From Leptothoe kymatousa TAU-MAC 1615 (GTDB lineage: Bacteria > Cyanobacteriota > Cyanobacteriia > Phormidesmidales > Phormidesmidaceae), in NCBI RefSeq assembly GCF_018739865.1, contig NZ_JADOER010000005.1, positions 1 through 47,236 on the forward strand: a stretch of DNA of 47,236 bases. The letters run 5' to 3'. Positions 16,678 to 25,483 of this stretch are shown in pieces (within the stretch, counting starts at the first letter, position 1; every line of letters begins with the position of its first letter). Below the pieces are notes generated by a model, which saw only the letters and a program-made list of their open reading frames with translations, had not been told where the DNA came from and searched no databases. A program made the translations under genes and the position numbers.

Positions 16678-17715
16678 GTGGAAAGTACCCTCGGATTAGA
16701 AATTATTGAAGTCGTTGAGCAGGCTGCGATCGCATCTGCTCGCTGGATGGGTAAGGGCGAGAAGGACATTGCTGACGAAGTGGCTGTAGAAGCCATGCGT
16801 GAGCGCATGAACAAGATTCACATGCGCGGCAAAATCGTCATCGGCGAAGGTGAGCGCGACGACGCTCCCATGCTTTACATCGGTGAAGAAGTGGGTATTT
16901 GCACCCAGCCCGATGCCGAAAAGGTTTGCAACCCCGAAGAGCTAATCGAAATCGACATCGCCGTTGACCCCTGTGAAGGTACTAACCTTTGCGCCTATGG
17001 TCAGCCCGGTTCCATGGCTGTATTGGCTATCTCCGAAAAAGGCGGCCTCTTTGAAGCACCTGACTTCTACATGAAGAAGCTGGCTGCTCCCCCGGCGGCA
17101 AAAGGCAAGGTAGACATCAACAAGTCTGCCACTGAGAACCTAAAGATCTTGGCTGATTGCCTAGACCGCGCCATCGACGAGCTTGTCGTTGTGGTTATGA
17201 AGCGTGAGCGCCACAACGACCTGATCAAGGAAATCCGTGATGCCGGTGCCCGCGTTCGTCTAATCAGCGACGGTGACGTATCCGCTGCTATTTCCTGTGG
17301 CTTCTCCGGGACTAACACCCACGCCCTCATGGGTATTGGTGCAGCACCCGAGGGTGTCATTTCCGCTGCTGCCATGCGCTGCTTGGGCGGTCACTTCCAG
17401 GGTCAGCTAATCTACGATCCCGCCATCGTAAAAACTGGCCTTATCGGTGAGAGCAAGGAAGCTAACCTAGAGCGTCTAACCTCCATGGGTATCACCGATC
17501 CCGACAAGGTTTACACCGCTGAAGAGCTAGCCTGTGGCGAAACTGTTCTATTCGCTGGCTGTGGCATCACTCCTGGCCTACTTATGAACGGCGTTCGCTT
17601 CTTCAAGGGCGGCGCTCGGACCCAGTCTTTGGTTATCTCCAACCAGTCCAAGACTGCCCGCTTTGTGGATACTATCCACATGAAAGGCAACCCCAGCTAC
17701 GTTTCCTTGAAGTAA
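16678..17715 (+). CDS. glpX: Class II fructose-1,6-/sedoheptulose-1,7-bisphosphatase
   Basis: This 345-aa GlpX-type enzyme starts at GTG 16678. In cyanobacteria this class II enzyme is the dual-function bisphosphatase of the Calvin-Benson cycle, hydrolysing both FBP and SBP in the cytoplasm. Diagnostic segments are [20 protein letters not shown], the metal/phosphate-binding [20 protein letters not shown], and the C-terminal [19 protein letters not shown]. Codon use is strongly biased (for example GGT, GCT, AAG), unlike most neighbours, which fits a highly expressed gene. It is followed by a repeat-rich spacer and hemA on the same strand. Redox or AMP regulation described for such enzymes cannot be judged from sequence alone. 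Confidence 0.93.
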   Translation: MESTLGLEIIEVVEQAAIASARWMGKGEKDIADEVAVEAMRERMNKIHMRGKIVIGEGERDDAPMLYIGEEVGICTQPDAEKVCNPEELIEIDIAVDPCEGTNLCAYGQPGSMAVLAISEKGGLFEAPDFYMKKLAAPPAAKGKVDINKSATENLKILADCLDRAIDELVVVVMKRERHNDLIKEIRDAGARVRLISDGDVSAAISCGFSGTNTHALMGIGAAPEGVISAAAMRCLGGHFQGQLIYDPAIVKTGLIGESKEANLERLTSMGITDPDKVYTAEELACGETVLFAGCGITPGLLMNGVRFFKGGARTQSLVISNQSKTARFVDTIHMKGNPSYVSLK

Positions 17716-17729
17716 CCTTTAGACTCAAG

Positions 17730-17904
17730 GGTCCCCTCCTGGGAGGGGCAGTGGGGTAGGCAACGAACTAGGTCCCCTCCTGGGAGGGGCAGTGGGGTGG
17801 GTTTCGACACCTATGAGGCTGTATCGGCTAACCCACCCCGCCTTCGGCACCCCTCCAAGGAGGGGAAACCCACCCCGCCTTCGGCACCCCTCCAAGGAGG
17901 GGAT
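17730..17904. repeat. Repeat array: two direct pairs in opposite orientation
   Basis: The unit GGTCCCCTCCTGGGAGGGGC plus AGTGGGGT starts at 17730 and again at 17771. A related unit in inverse orientation, beginning ACCCACCCCGCC and ending CCTCCAAGGAGGGGA, is repeated in tandem with a 37-bp period at 17831 and 17868. Each unit is itself palindromic, so the region can fold into several strong stems just downstream of the glpX stop. Related sequence occurs at 45160-45190 and in part near 34620-34670. Confidence 0.8.
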
Positions 17905-17925
17905 TATTCAGAAATATCTTCTGCA

Positions 17926-17965
17926 AAGAACACTCTGGCTGTTGACAAATGGCCAGGGTGTTCTT
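17926..17965 (+). terminator. Strong 14-bp hairpin between glpX and hemA
   Basis: The arms AAGAACACTCTGGC (17926-17939) and GCCAGGGTGTTCTT (17952-17965) pair completely in RNA, with one U-G wobble, around a 12-base loop. No T-run follows; TTGTGTATATGTG comes next. It may be a factor-assisted terminator for glpX or a leader structure for hemA. The loop contains TTGACA, and TGTATAT lies 19 bases later, a weak candidate promoter overlapping the hairpin. Confidence 0.5.
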
Positions 17966-18177
17966 GTGTATATGTGTCATTTGGTAACGGTTGGCACCGT
18001 TTGATGGACTTTTGTTGAGAAACCTTGAGTTGGGATAGGTTTTTCTCTAAGTTTCAATAGGGAGCGGCAACTGGCGCGGTATCGCTAGAATGCTGACTCC
18101 ATCACTGTTAAAGCCAATCAATAATGCGATCGTCCGGCATGTCGGGCTTTTAAGAAAGGATTTTTTTGGGAGGAAGA

Positions 18178-19482
18178 ATGAATATTGCCGTTATTGGTCT
18201 TAGCCATAAGACTGCACCGGTCGAGGTTCGGGAAAAGCTCAGCATCCCCACACCAAAGATTGAGGGTGCGATCGCAAGACTTACCAGCTATCCCCACGTC
18301 AAGGAAGTCTCTATCCTCAGCACCTGCAACCGCCTCGAGCTCCACGTAGTCATCAGCGACACCGAGAACGGAATTCGTGAAGTCACCCAGTTTTTAGCTG
18401 AGTACAGCGACCTCCCCGTAGAAGAGCTGCGTCCCCACCTATTCATCCTGGTGCAGCAAGATGCCATCATGCACCTCCTACGCGTTTCCTCCGGTCTAGA
18501 CAGTCTGGTCCTAGGCGAAGGCCAAATTTTGGCCCAGGTAAAACACTCCCTGGCAAAAAGCCAAAAGTACAAAGGCGTTGGCCGCATTCTTAGCCGCCTC
18601 TTTAAGGATGCCATTAAAACCGGTAAACGGGTACGCACCGAAACCAGCATTGGTACCGGTGCCGTCTCCGTCAGTTCCGCCGCCGCCGAGCTAGCCCAGA
18701 TGAAGGTAGCCGACTTTACCAACTGCCACATCACCATCATTGGTGCCGGCAAAATGGGTCGCCTGCTAGTCAAGCACCTCGTTTCTAAGCGGGCCGTTAA
18801 CATTACGTTACTAAACCGCAGCATCCAGCGAGCCGACGACCTAGCCGCAGAATATAGCCACGTAGACATCAAAACCGGCACCATGGAAAAAATGGATGCC
18901 GCCGTCACCAAGGCCGACATCGTCTTCACCTGCACCTCCTCCGAAGAGCCCGTACTGCACAAAGACAACGTGGAGCCTTGCCTGGCCGGTCGTCCCCTTA
19001 GCCTGTTCGACATCTCCGTGCCCCGTAACGTGCACAAAAACGTTGATGAGCTAGACGGTGTGAAGTCCTACACCGTAGATGACCTCAAGGAAGTGGTGGC
19101 CAAGAACCAAGAAAGCCGTCGCCAAATGGCCCAAGAAGCCGAAGGCATCCTAGAGCAAGAACTCAAGCAGTTCGTCAAATGGTGGAAGTCCCTAGACACC
19201 GTAGCCACCATCAGCAGCCTACGCACTAAGGTAGAAGCCATCCGCGAGCAGGAGCTAGAAAAAGCCCTATCTCGTCTCGGTGCAGACTTCTCCGATAAGC
19301 ACCGCAGTGTCGTAGAAGCCCTATCCCGCGGCATCGTAAACAAGATTCTCCACGACCCCATGACCCAGCTACGGGCCCAGGAAGATGCAGAATCCCGGAA
19401 GCAAGCCATGGAAACGCTACAGGTACTGTTCAACCTAGAAGAAAAAAGAGCAGCGGCAGCGGCGGCCAAGAAAAAGAAGTAG
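18178..19482 (+). CDS. hemA: Glutamyl-tRNA reductase
   Basis: This 434-aa enzyme catalyses NADPH-dependent reduction of Glu-tRNA(Glu) to glutamate-1-semialdehyde, the first committed step of tetrapyrrole (chlorophyll, haem, bilin) synthesis. I choose ATG 18178 ([20 protein letters not shown]) because GGAGG lies at 18169-18173; the TTG at 18166 would add only four residues. The catalytic Cys50 is in [10 protein letters not shown]. The NADPH domain has [16 protein letters not shown] near residue 185, and the C-terminal dimerisation helix follows. The protein ends with an Ala/Lys-rich tail. It lies downstream of glpX on the same strand with a structured spacer and is followed by a T-run terminator. 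Confidence 0.95.
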   Translation: MNIAVIGLSHKTAPVEVREKLSIPTPKIEGAIARLTSYPHVKEVSILSTCNRLELHVVISDTENGIREVTQFLAEYSDLPVEELRPHLFILVQQDAIMHLLRVSSGLDSLVLGEGQILAQVKHSLAKSQKYKGVGRILSRLFKDAIKTGKRVRTETSIGTGAVSVSSAAAELAQMKVADFTNCHITIIGAGKMGRLLVKHLVSKRAVNITLLNRSIQRADDLAAEYSHVDIKTGTMEKMDAAVTKADIVFTCTSSEEPVLHKDNVEPCLAGRPLSLFDISVPRNVHKNVDELDGVKSYTVDDLKEVVAKNQESRRQMAQEAEGILEQELKQFVKWWKSLDTVATISSLRTKVEAIREQELEKALSRLGADFSDKHRSVVEALSRGIVNKILHDPMTQLRAQEDAESRKQAMETLQVLFNLEEKRAAAAAAKKKK

Positions 19483-19520
19483 CCCCAAACCCTTTAGTCA
19501 ATTCCTCTGCAATTAAAATA

Positions 19521-19554
19521 AGGGAGCTAAGCTAGCGCTTGGCCCCTTTTTTTT
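19521..19554 (+). terminator. Intrinsic terminator after hemA
   Basis: An imperfect stem (AGGGAGCTAAGC against GCTTGGCCCCT) is followed by eight T residues (19547-19554). The position right after hemA supports rho-independent termination. Confidence 0.75.
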
Positions 19555-19572
19555 GCTTTTTTGCTGCGATCC

Positions 19573-20301
19573 ATGCGACCCAACCCACTCCGCCGTCTCC
19601 TCCCACTCCTACTCCTCGTCTTCACCCTCGGCTGCAGCCAGGCTGATGTCGCCACCACCAACGGCAACTACAGCTACAAACAGCCCAGCGGCGACGGCAT
19701 CGGCAAAGTCTACATGGGGCGCGAAATCTCCCAGGTCATGGGCCACCAAGGAGCCTACTGGCTAGAGCGACCCAGCCGCGAAGCCGAAGAACGCCCCGAC
19801 ATGGCCATAGATGCCCTTGGCCTCAACCCCACCGATACCGTAGCCGACATCGGCGCAGGCACCGGCTACATGAGTTTTCGCATGGCCCGCAAAGTGCCCG
19901 ACGGTCAGGTGCTAGCGGTGGATCTACAACCAGAAATGATCCAGCTATTAACGGCAGAAAAAACCGAACAAAACATCACCAATGTGACGCCCATTCAGGC
20001 CACAGAAGATAATCCCCACTTGCCCACCGCAAACGTAGACCTAGCGCTGATGGTCGATGCTTACCACGAATTTGAGGCCCCCTGGGAAGTAATGACCGGG
20101 GTCGTAGACGCCCTAAAGCCCGGTGGTCGTGTCGTCTTAGCAGAATACCGAGCCGAGAATCCACTCATTATGATCAAGCGGCTGCACAAAATGAGCCAGA
20201 AACAAGTCAAAAAAGAAATGGCCGCCGTGGGCTTAACCTGGGTCAAAACCGATGATCGCCTGCCCCAACAGCATTTACTCTTTTTTGAAAAAGCGGCTTG
20301 A
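19573..20301 (+). CDS. Methyltransferase-domain protein with lipoprotein signal
   Basis: Starting at ATG 19573 (MRPNPLRRLLPLLLLVF) this is a 242-aa protein. The first ~20 residues are a basic, Leu-rich signal peptide ending in the lipobox FTLGC, so Cys after cleavage would be lipidated. A class I methyltransferase domain follows: VADIGAGTGYMSFRMA (motif I, intact GAGTG), VLAVDLQPEMI (acidic strand), VDLALMVDAYHEF and LKPGGRVVLAEY. The TTG at 19561 is a less likely start. A SAM-dependent enzyme outside the cytoplasm has no obvious source of SAM, so either the signal is not used as predicted or the domain does something else. Substrate unknown. It follows the hemA terminator. Confidence 0.8.
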   Translation: MRPNPLRRLLPLLLLVFTLGCSQADVATTNGNYSYKQPSGDGIGKVYMGREISQVMGHQGAYWLERPSREAEERPDMAIDALGLNPTDTVADIGAGTGYMSFRMARKVPDGQVLAVDLQPEMIQLLTAEKTEQNITNVTPIQATEDNPHLPTANVDLALMVDAYHEFEAPWEVMTGVVDALKPGGRVVLAEYRAENPLIMIKRLHKMSQKQVKKEMAAVGLTWVKTDDRLPQQHLLFFEKAA

Positions 20302-20374
20302 CCCCATTGGCGGTACCTGCGCCTAGCAAGTGGGTGCCGCCCCAAAATATGACCGACCCTATACCGAAACCATT

Positions 20375-21208
20375 ATGAATTCAGAGCGCACGTTTAACCT
20401 AGGATTTTGCTCATTGCGGTTCGACAATCAGGTCATTGACCGTATGCTCAGCTACCTGAATATTCCTTATCATTCTCACTTAATCAAAAACATCACCCCA
20501 GAATCAACCCGCGACATCGATACCCTATTCGCCCTAAACCCAACATTTGATGACGAACAGCTAGAACATTTTCTCAGCCACCTTGACCAAGGCGGCACAG
20601 CCGTTATCTTAATTTGCTTAGATCTTCCCTCCCATCTAGGCAGCAAAAACTGTTTGCAACGTCTCGGGCTCAGCCTCAAACAAGTCACCCCCAAGAAACT
20701 GATATCCTTTCGTTACACAGAAGCCTATCCAGTCGCATATCAACGGGGCACCACGGCCCAGGTAAACTTACCCAACAAAAAGCCCATGGCTAATTTTGTA
20801 TTTAGCCACCACGCAGGCCTCGAACATAGTCCCCTGATCAACATGCCCACACTCTTTTCCCAGAACCACGTCGCCGTCAATGTGAGCTACGGGCAGGGCA
20901 GCGTTGTGGTCATGGACTCAGCAGGCCTGCCAGAAGATCGCGCCGATATTGTTGGCCACCTACTCAAAACAGCAAAGAAAGAACACTATTCCCCCATTGA
21001 AAAAACCACCAGCGACGTCAAAGCCATGCTAAAAGTCGCCATCCAGGACGCATTCGAAATATACGAAGAAATTCCCCTTAAAATCCTCTGCCACAAAGCA
21101 CAGATCGACCCGTCAGAGGATCTTGTTCTTTATACAATGCTGGAAGATCTGATTCGCAATGGCGAGATTCAGGCACGCATTCGAGGACAGTATATTATCA
21201 AAGCCTAA
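20375..21208 (+). CDS. Unrecognised protein with Rossmann-like N-part and C-terminal winged-helix-like segment
   Basis: Starting at ATG 20375 (MNSERTFNLGFCSLRF) this is a 277-aa protein; the longer frame from 20330 lacks support. The N-terminal ~180 residues alternate strands and helices, including DQGGTAVILICLDLPSHLG, which recalls DUF4350/glutamine-amidotransferase-like folds without catalytic Cys-His-Glu. The last ~60 residues (EEIPLKILCHKAQIDPSEDL to EIQARIRGQYII) resemble a PCI/winged-helix module, as in COP9-type proteins. No membrane segment is visible. It is 73 bp downstream of the methyltransferase gene. Role unknown; the domain reading is by eye and tentative. Confidence 0.6.
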   Translation: MNSERTFNLGFCSLRFDNQVIDRMLSYLNIPYHSHLIKNITPESTRDIDTLFALNPTFDDEQLEHFLSHLDQGGTAVILICLDLPSHLGSKNCLQRLGLSLKQVTPKKLISFRYTEAYPVAYQRGTTAQVNLPNKKPMANFVFSHHAGLEHSPLINMPTLFSQNHVAVNVSYGQGSVVVMDSAGLPEDRADIVGHLLKTAKKEHYSPIEKTTSDVKAMLKVAIQDAFEIYEEIPLKILCHKAQIDPSEDLVLYTMLEDLIRNGEIQARIRGQYIIKA

Positions 21209-21344
21209 AGCCCACACACAGTCGCAGCAGCCTTGCATCTCAGCACCAAGGCCAGACAATCAAGACCCACGACGGACACCAGGGCTTTCCAAATATTCCA
21301 GCATTACTTATGCTACAAACACTGTGCACAGCTAGGGGCCACCC

Positions 21345-22709
21345 ATGCTAGAAACCATTCGCCCGCTCAATCAGCTACCGTCGCCCAAAGCTAATTTTCT
21401 ATTGGGGCACTCCAGCTACTTTTCCAAAGACCCCCTACAGTTTCTGTGCGACTGCCAACAACAATATGACGGCATTATCCCCCTACGGTTAGGCTTTTCC
21501 CAAGCCTGTTTTATTGCCGACCCTAGTTTAATCCTGGAAGTCCTACGGGAACGCACGGTCTTTACCAAAGGGACTCCCGGCTGGGAATCGATTCGCACCC
21601 TGGTGGGTAGGGGGCTATTGGGCAGCGATGGAGACTTTTGGGCCAGGCAGCGGCAGTTAACCCAGCCAATTTTTCACCAACAGCGCATTGTTGCCTATAG
21701 CGACCTGATGGTAAAGGCAACAGAAAAACTGCTGACCGAGTGGCAGGATGGCGCTACCCGCGATGTGCATGAAGATATGATGCACCTTACCCTGGATGTG
21801 GTGATGCAAACTCTCCTAGGTATCGACATCGAAGGGCAAGCGGCACAAGCCATTTCCCATGCGCTGGACCTCAGTATGGAATGGTTTTCCCAACAGCAAA
21901 AGCAAGGTTTTTTACTACCCAACAACTTTCCATTTCCCCTGACACGTCGATACTTTTCTGCCCTTCGGGAAATGGATGCGTTTATTTATGAATTAATCCA
22001 GCAGCGGCGATCTAGCCAGGAAGATACGGGCGATTTGCTGTCTATGCTGTTGCAGGTGAAGGATGAGGATGGCAGCCAGATGAGCGACCGGCAACTGCGG
22101 GATGAGCTGGCCACACTGGTCTTAGCAGGCCATGAGACCACGGCGAATGCCTTGGCCTGGACGTGGATGTTGCTGGCGCAGAACCCAGACGCGGAGGCTA
22201 AACTACACGAGGAACTGGATAGGGTGTTGCAGGGGCGATCTCCCACCATGGCCGACATTGCCCATCTAACCTTTACGCAAAATGTGTTGAAAGAATCCAT
22301 GCGGCTCTATCCACCGGTTGTGCTGATTGCGCGTTCTGCGGATCGGGATTATGTTTTGGATGGGTGTGAGATTCCTGAAAAATGTATTGTGTTGATTAGC
22401 CCTTGGGTGATGCAGCGCAGTGAGCAATACTTTGAGCAACCCTTAGCCTTTAAGCCGGAGCGCTGGGAAAACAATTTGGAAAAGCAGCTCCCGAAGGGGG
22501 TGTATATTCCCTTTGGTGAGGGGCCACGGATCTGTATTGGCAAGGGCTTTGCACAAATGGAGGCGACGTTACTTTTAGCGACTCTGGCACAGCAGTATCA
22601 GCTACGGCTGATGTCTGAGCAACCGGTTGAGGCATTGCCATCAATTACCCTAAGGCCCAAACATGGCTTACTGGCCACTTTACATAAACGAATGAACTTA
22701 TCCCAATAG
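21345..22709 (+). CDS. Cytochrome P450, CYP110-like
   Basis: This 454-aa P450 has all canonical motifs: I-helix AGHETT (residues 261-266, oxygen activation), K-helix ESMR, the PERW meander and the haem loop FGEGPRICIG with the Cys397 thiolate. It begins with LPSPKANFLLGHSSYF, a Pro-rich start typical of the cyanobacterial CYP110 family, whose characterised members oxidise fatty acids and terpenes. It is a normal monooxygenase needing electron donors, none of which is adjacent. It lies 3.2 kb upstream of the lipoxygenase operon on the same strand but separated by unrelated genes, so participation in that pathway is only a possibility. Confidence 0.9.
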   Translation: MLETIRPLNQLPSPKANFLLGHSSYFSKDPLQFLCDCQQQYDGIIPLRLGFSQACFIADPSLILEVLRERTVFTKGTPGWESIRTLVGRGLLGSDGDFWARQRQLTQPIFHQQRIVAYSDLMVKATEKLLTEWQDGATRDVHEDMMHLTLDVVMQTLLGIDIEGQAAQAISHALDLSMEWFSQQQKQGFLLPNNFPFPLTRRYFSALREMDAFIYELIQQRRSSQEDTGDLLSMLLQVKDEDGSQMSDRQLRDELATLVLAGHETTANALAWTWMLLAQNPDAEAKLHEELDRVLQGRSPTMADIAHLTFTQNVLKESMRLYPPVVLIARSADRDYVLDGCEIPEKCIVLISPWVMQRSEQYFEQPLAFKPERWENNLEKQLPKGVYIPFGEGPRICIGKGFAQMEATLLLATLAQQYQLRLMSEQPVEALPSITLRPKHGLLATLHKRMNLSQ

Positions 22710-22823
22710 GTTATTTTTCTTAGAGTGCAACCGCACTAGCCACAGTAGTCCTTTGAGCTATCAAGAATAAAAGCTTCAGACGATTTTCTTGATTGAATTC
22801 AAGCAATTAATCACAACAAAAAT

Positions 22824-23572
22824 ATGACCAAAGATAGTCATACAGAAAAATCCGCACTTCGAACATTTAGGCAACGAAGACTGTTCGGGTTACTAATAAT
22901 TAGCATAAGTACTTTACTTATTGTTATCCGGCGTCAAATTGAATCAACCTGGGTATTTTCCAATCAAGTTTTCGGACCTTTTTTACCGATATTTTTCTCA
23001 TCTTACCCTACGCATTAATTCTTCTGGGTCTTCTCCTATATTTCAAAACAGAACAAACAGGAGCAAAATTAGAAGAACAAGCATATATCTTAGCTCAACA
23101 GAAACACAAAGAAGAACCCAATAAAGCCAAACCTGTGTGGGATATGGCTCAAATTACACTTGAGAATTACTTTAGGCGAAACCTCGGTCAAATACGTTGG
23201 ATATTCTGGCTTAGTGTCATCGTGATGAGCTTTGGTTTTTTGCTGATTCTTTATGGTGTTGCACTAGGCTATCAAAATCCCAGTGAAAACTGGATTATCG
23301 CTGCTATCGGAGGCATATCTGGCATTATCACAGAGTTTATTGGTGCAACATTCTTGTTTGTTTACAAATCAAGTATCGCTCAAGCGGACAAGTATGCAGC
23401 AATTTTAGAAAGAATGAACTTTGTTGGAATGGCAATGCAAATGCTAGATAGCATTGCGGAAGCCCCTCAGAGTGACAGGTCTTCAACGGTTAATGCAGCA
23501 GAGTCTCTACAGAACGCTAAAATTGAAATGGCTAAGGTTTTATTAGAGAAGTTAGGTAATGACCAACCATAG
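22824..23572 (+). CDS. Four-helix membrane protein, TRADD-N-associated-type, split by a -1 frameshift
   Basis: Frame 0 starts at ATG 22824 and stops at 23018 (64 codons). A -1 shift at 22979-22985 continues to 23572 and gives one 249-aa protein. That product has TM1 (LFGLLIISISTLLIVI), TM2 (IFLILPYALILLGLLLYF), a helical linker (GAKLEEQAYILAQQKHKEE), then AQITLENYFRRNLGQIRW, TM3 (IFWLSVIVMSFGFLLILYGV) and TM4 (IIAAIGGISGIITEFIGATF). The TM3-TM4 part resembles the cyanobacterial TRADD-N-associated 2-TM domain, predicted in conflict/programmed-death systems. Function is unknown. The break may be programmed, a real mutation or a sequencing error. The isolated second frame from 23135 has no clear ribosome binding site. 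Confidence 0.65.
22979..22985 (+). other. Slippery heptamer T_TTT_TTA
   Basis: Zero-frame codons are CCT TTT TTA CCG, so the heptamer is phased exactly as U_UUU_UUA. Slipping back one base gives TTT TTT ACC GAT, which is the frame of the downstream part. I see no obvious stimulatory stem right after it. Confidence 0.6.
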
Positions 23573-23721
23573 GATATTCCGTGAGTAAGCCGTCTAAGTC
23601 ACGCTGATTGTAGGCAAATTGAATCTTTCTCCATAATCCCTTCATGACCAAAGTCAAACAAAGCTCATACCCAAGTCCATAATGATTATGATTGACCTAT
23701 AGGTCCGGGGAAGATTTAGCC

Positions 23722-24317
23722 ATGACACAGACTTCCATACACGCAACTCCCCCCACTGGTCTATCCCCCAAACGCTGGACCGTTGACGAATACCACCAAA
23801 TCCTTTCCTCTGGCATCATCACACCAGAGACCCCAGTAGAACTGATCAACGGACAGATTATCGAAAGGGTTCCCCTGCAACCGCCCCATGCAGCCACCAC
23901 CGACGAAGGCGGCGATTATCTAAAAACCCTTTCGCAAGTAAAGCAAAGGTGCGTGTGCAACTACCCGTCACCCTACCGCCCCACTCCGAACCAGAACCTG
24001 ATTTTGCCATCGTCAAAATCGACGCCACCTTATATAGAGATCGTCCCCCTGGTCCCAGTGACATTTATTTCATCATTGAAGTCGCCGACTCCACACTGCA
24101 AAAAGATCGCCAATATAAATCTGAGCTGTACGCTCAAGCAAGCATCCCCGAATACTGGATTATTAATCTGCAAAACAACCAGGTGATTATTTATCGCCAA
24201 CTTCAAGACAACTGTTATCAGACAGAACAAATATTTAAAGCTTCCGACAAAGTTCAGCCCCTAGCATTTCCAGCTCTAACCGTTGACCTGAAAAAACTAT
24301 TGATTCTTACAGGGTAA
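23722..24317 (+). pseudogene. Uma2 family endonuclease, frameshifted
   Basis: The first part from ATG 23722 reads KRWTVDEYHQILSSGI, PVELINGQIIERV and PPHAATT, the usual N-terminal half of Uma2 (DUF820) restriction-endonuclease-fold proteins. The rest continues in the -1 frame from about 23901: RLSKNPFASKAKVRVQLPV, then HSEPEPDFAIV, YFIIEVADSTLQKDR and IPEYWIINL. The EPD and EVxD...K residues of the nuclease site are present. One lost base near 23901 explains the break; no slippery sequence is there. Uma2 genes are multicopy in cyanobacteria and of unsettled function. It converges on an intact Uma2 gene 6 bp away. Confidence 0.8.
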
Positions 24318-24323
24318 AGGCCA

Positions 24324-25001
24324 TTAAACAGAATCTTGGACCATCGTTTGTGCCCAAAGTCTCACTGCACGAATTACCTGATTTTCACTTTGTGACTGTC
24401 GTTGTGTCAAAAATTCATTTAGCCGCGTCGCTGATACTAAGGGAAACGCAAAACTGTTATCTGATTCTACATGGTTTCCATTTTTCAACTGATAAATCAC
24501 GAGGCCATTACGTTTCGTATAGCGCCAAACCTCAGCAATACCCAGGGCTTTATAAATCTCTAACCGCCGAGTTGAAGGACTGGTAATATCTACCTCAATC
24601 ACTAAATCTGGGGGTAAATCAGCTGGGATATCAGGATCTAACCCTTCTAACTCCGCAGCATTCTGAATATAAAATCCAGTATCTGGTTCAGCCCCTTTCT
24701 CTAAGTCTTCTCGCTCTAACGTCGTGGAACCTACATTCACCACATCCAACCCCAGTTCTTCCGTCAGTGTGGTAACAATACGTGCCAACAACCGATTAAT
24801 AATCTCATGCAGCTTAGATGGCATTTTGAGCGTTAAAGTCCCTTGGTTATAACTAATGCGAGTTGACCGATGATCGCCCATATCCACCAACATGGCACGA
24901 TAGGTTTGCCAGCTGATGTTAGGTAAGACAACGAGTTGGGTCAGCTGCCCCTCCAAATGATCTAGGTCTAACTCACTAATCTGAGTCGAAATCATAACCA
25001 T
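24324..25001 (-). CDS. Uma2 family endonuclease-like protein
   Basis: This intact 225-aa protein has the DUF820 layout: ISWQTYRAMLVDMGDHR, TLKMPSKLHEIINRLL, the catalytic KGAEPDTGFYI (EPD), PPDLVIEVDITSPSTRR (EVD) and EVWRYTKRNGLVIYQL. The fold is PD-(D/E)XK; cellular role is not established, with suggestions linked to mobile DNA. It converges with the broken Uma2 gene. The two belong to different Uma2 subgroups by sequence, so they are not a recent duplication. Confidence 0.85.
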   Translation of the reverse strand: MVMISTQISELDLDHLEGQLTQLVVLPNISWQTYRAMLVDMGDHRSTRISYNQGTLTLKMPSKLHEIINRLLARIVTTLTEELGLDVVNVGSTTLEREDLEKGAEPDTGFYIQNAAELEGLDPDIPADLPPDLVIEVDITSPSTRRLEIYKALGIAEVWRYTKRNGLVIYQLKNGNHVESDNSFAFPLVSATRLNEFLTQRQSQSENQVIRAVRLWAQTMVQDSV

Positions 25002-25102
25002 GGCCCAACCAACGTTATTCCTATTGTGATTGTATCGGACTTATCTAAGCAACGATCAGCATTCGGCCTTATCCTTGTAATGGTTTCATAGTTGGCGCTC
25101 TC

Positions 25103-25483
25103 GTGAAAGTTTGGATTGGTAAAACGCTGATTTTTATTGCGATCGCACATTCCATCATTGGTTGTATCCTGTATCGATCTGCTCTCAACCTTCTCATTAA
25201 AGACAGAGTATTTAACACAATCGCCCTCACCGGCAACCCAAATCGCTCATCGGCATTCTGGTTCCTTTACTCAGGATTCTTGCTACTGCTCATAGGCTAC
25301 TTTGTAGACTATCTAGAACAACTAGAGTTAGACATTCCACTGCCCTGTGTCGCTATTCTCTCCAGCCTGGTTGCAATGGGGGTAATCGTCATGCCCGTCT
25401 CTGGGTTTTGGTTACTGATCGCCCCAATGGTGGGCTTAATTGTCCGCAAAATAAACTTTAAAGGCCGCAGTAGCTCGCAGTAG
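25103..25483 (+). CDS. Small four-helix membrane protein, DUF6463-like
   Basis: This 126-aa protein starts at GTG 25103 and has four hydrophobic segments (LIFIAIAHSIIGCILY, FWFLYSGFLLLLIGYFV, VAILSSLVAMGVIVM, GFWLLIAPMVGLIV). The SAFWFLYSGFLLLLIGY segment is typical of DUF6463 proteins. Function is unknown. It is divergent from the Uma2 gene and followed by a repeat-bearing spacer. Confidence 0.7.
   Translation: MKVWIGKTLIFIAIAHSIIGCILYRSALNLLIKDRVFNTIALTGNPNRSSAFWFLYSGFLLLLIGYFVDYLEQLELDIPLPCVAILSSLVAMGVIVMPVSGFWLLIAPMVGLIVRKINFKGRSSSQ

Noticed and set aside
17730..17904. Regular repeats that might be a CRISPR array
   Set aside because: Units are directly adjacent or nearly so, palindromic throughout and in two orientations, without unique spacers; they are REP-like repeats.
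18288..19037. 249-codon minus-strand ORF opposite hemA
   Set aside because: It lies entirely within hemA in antisense and has no family features.
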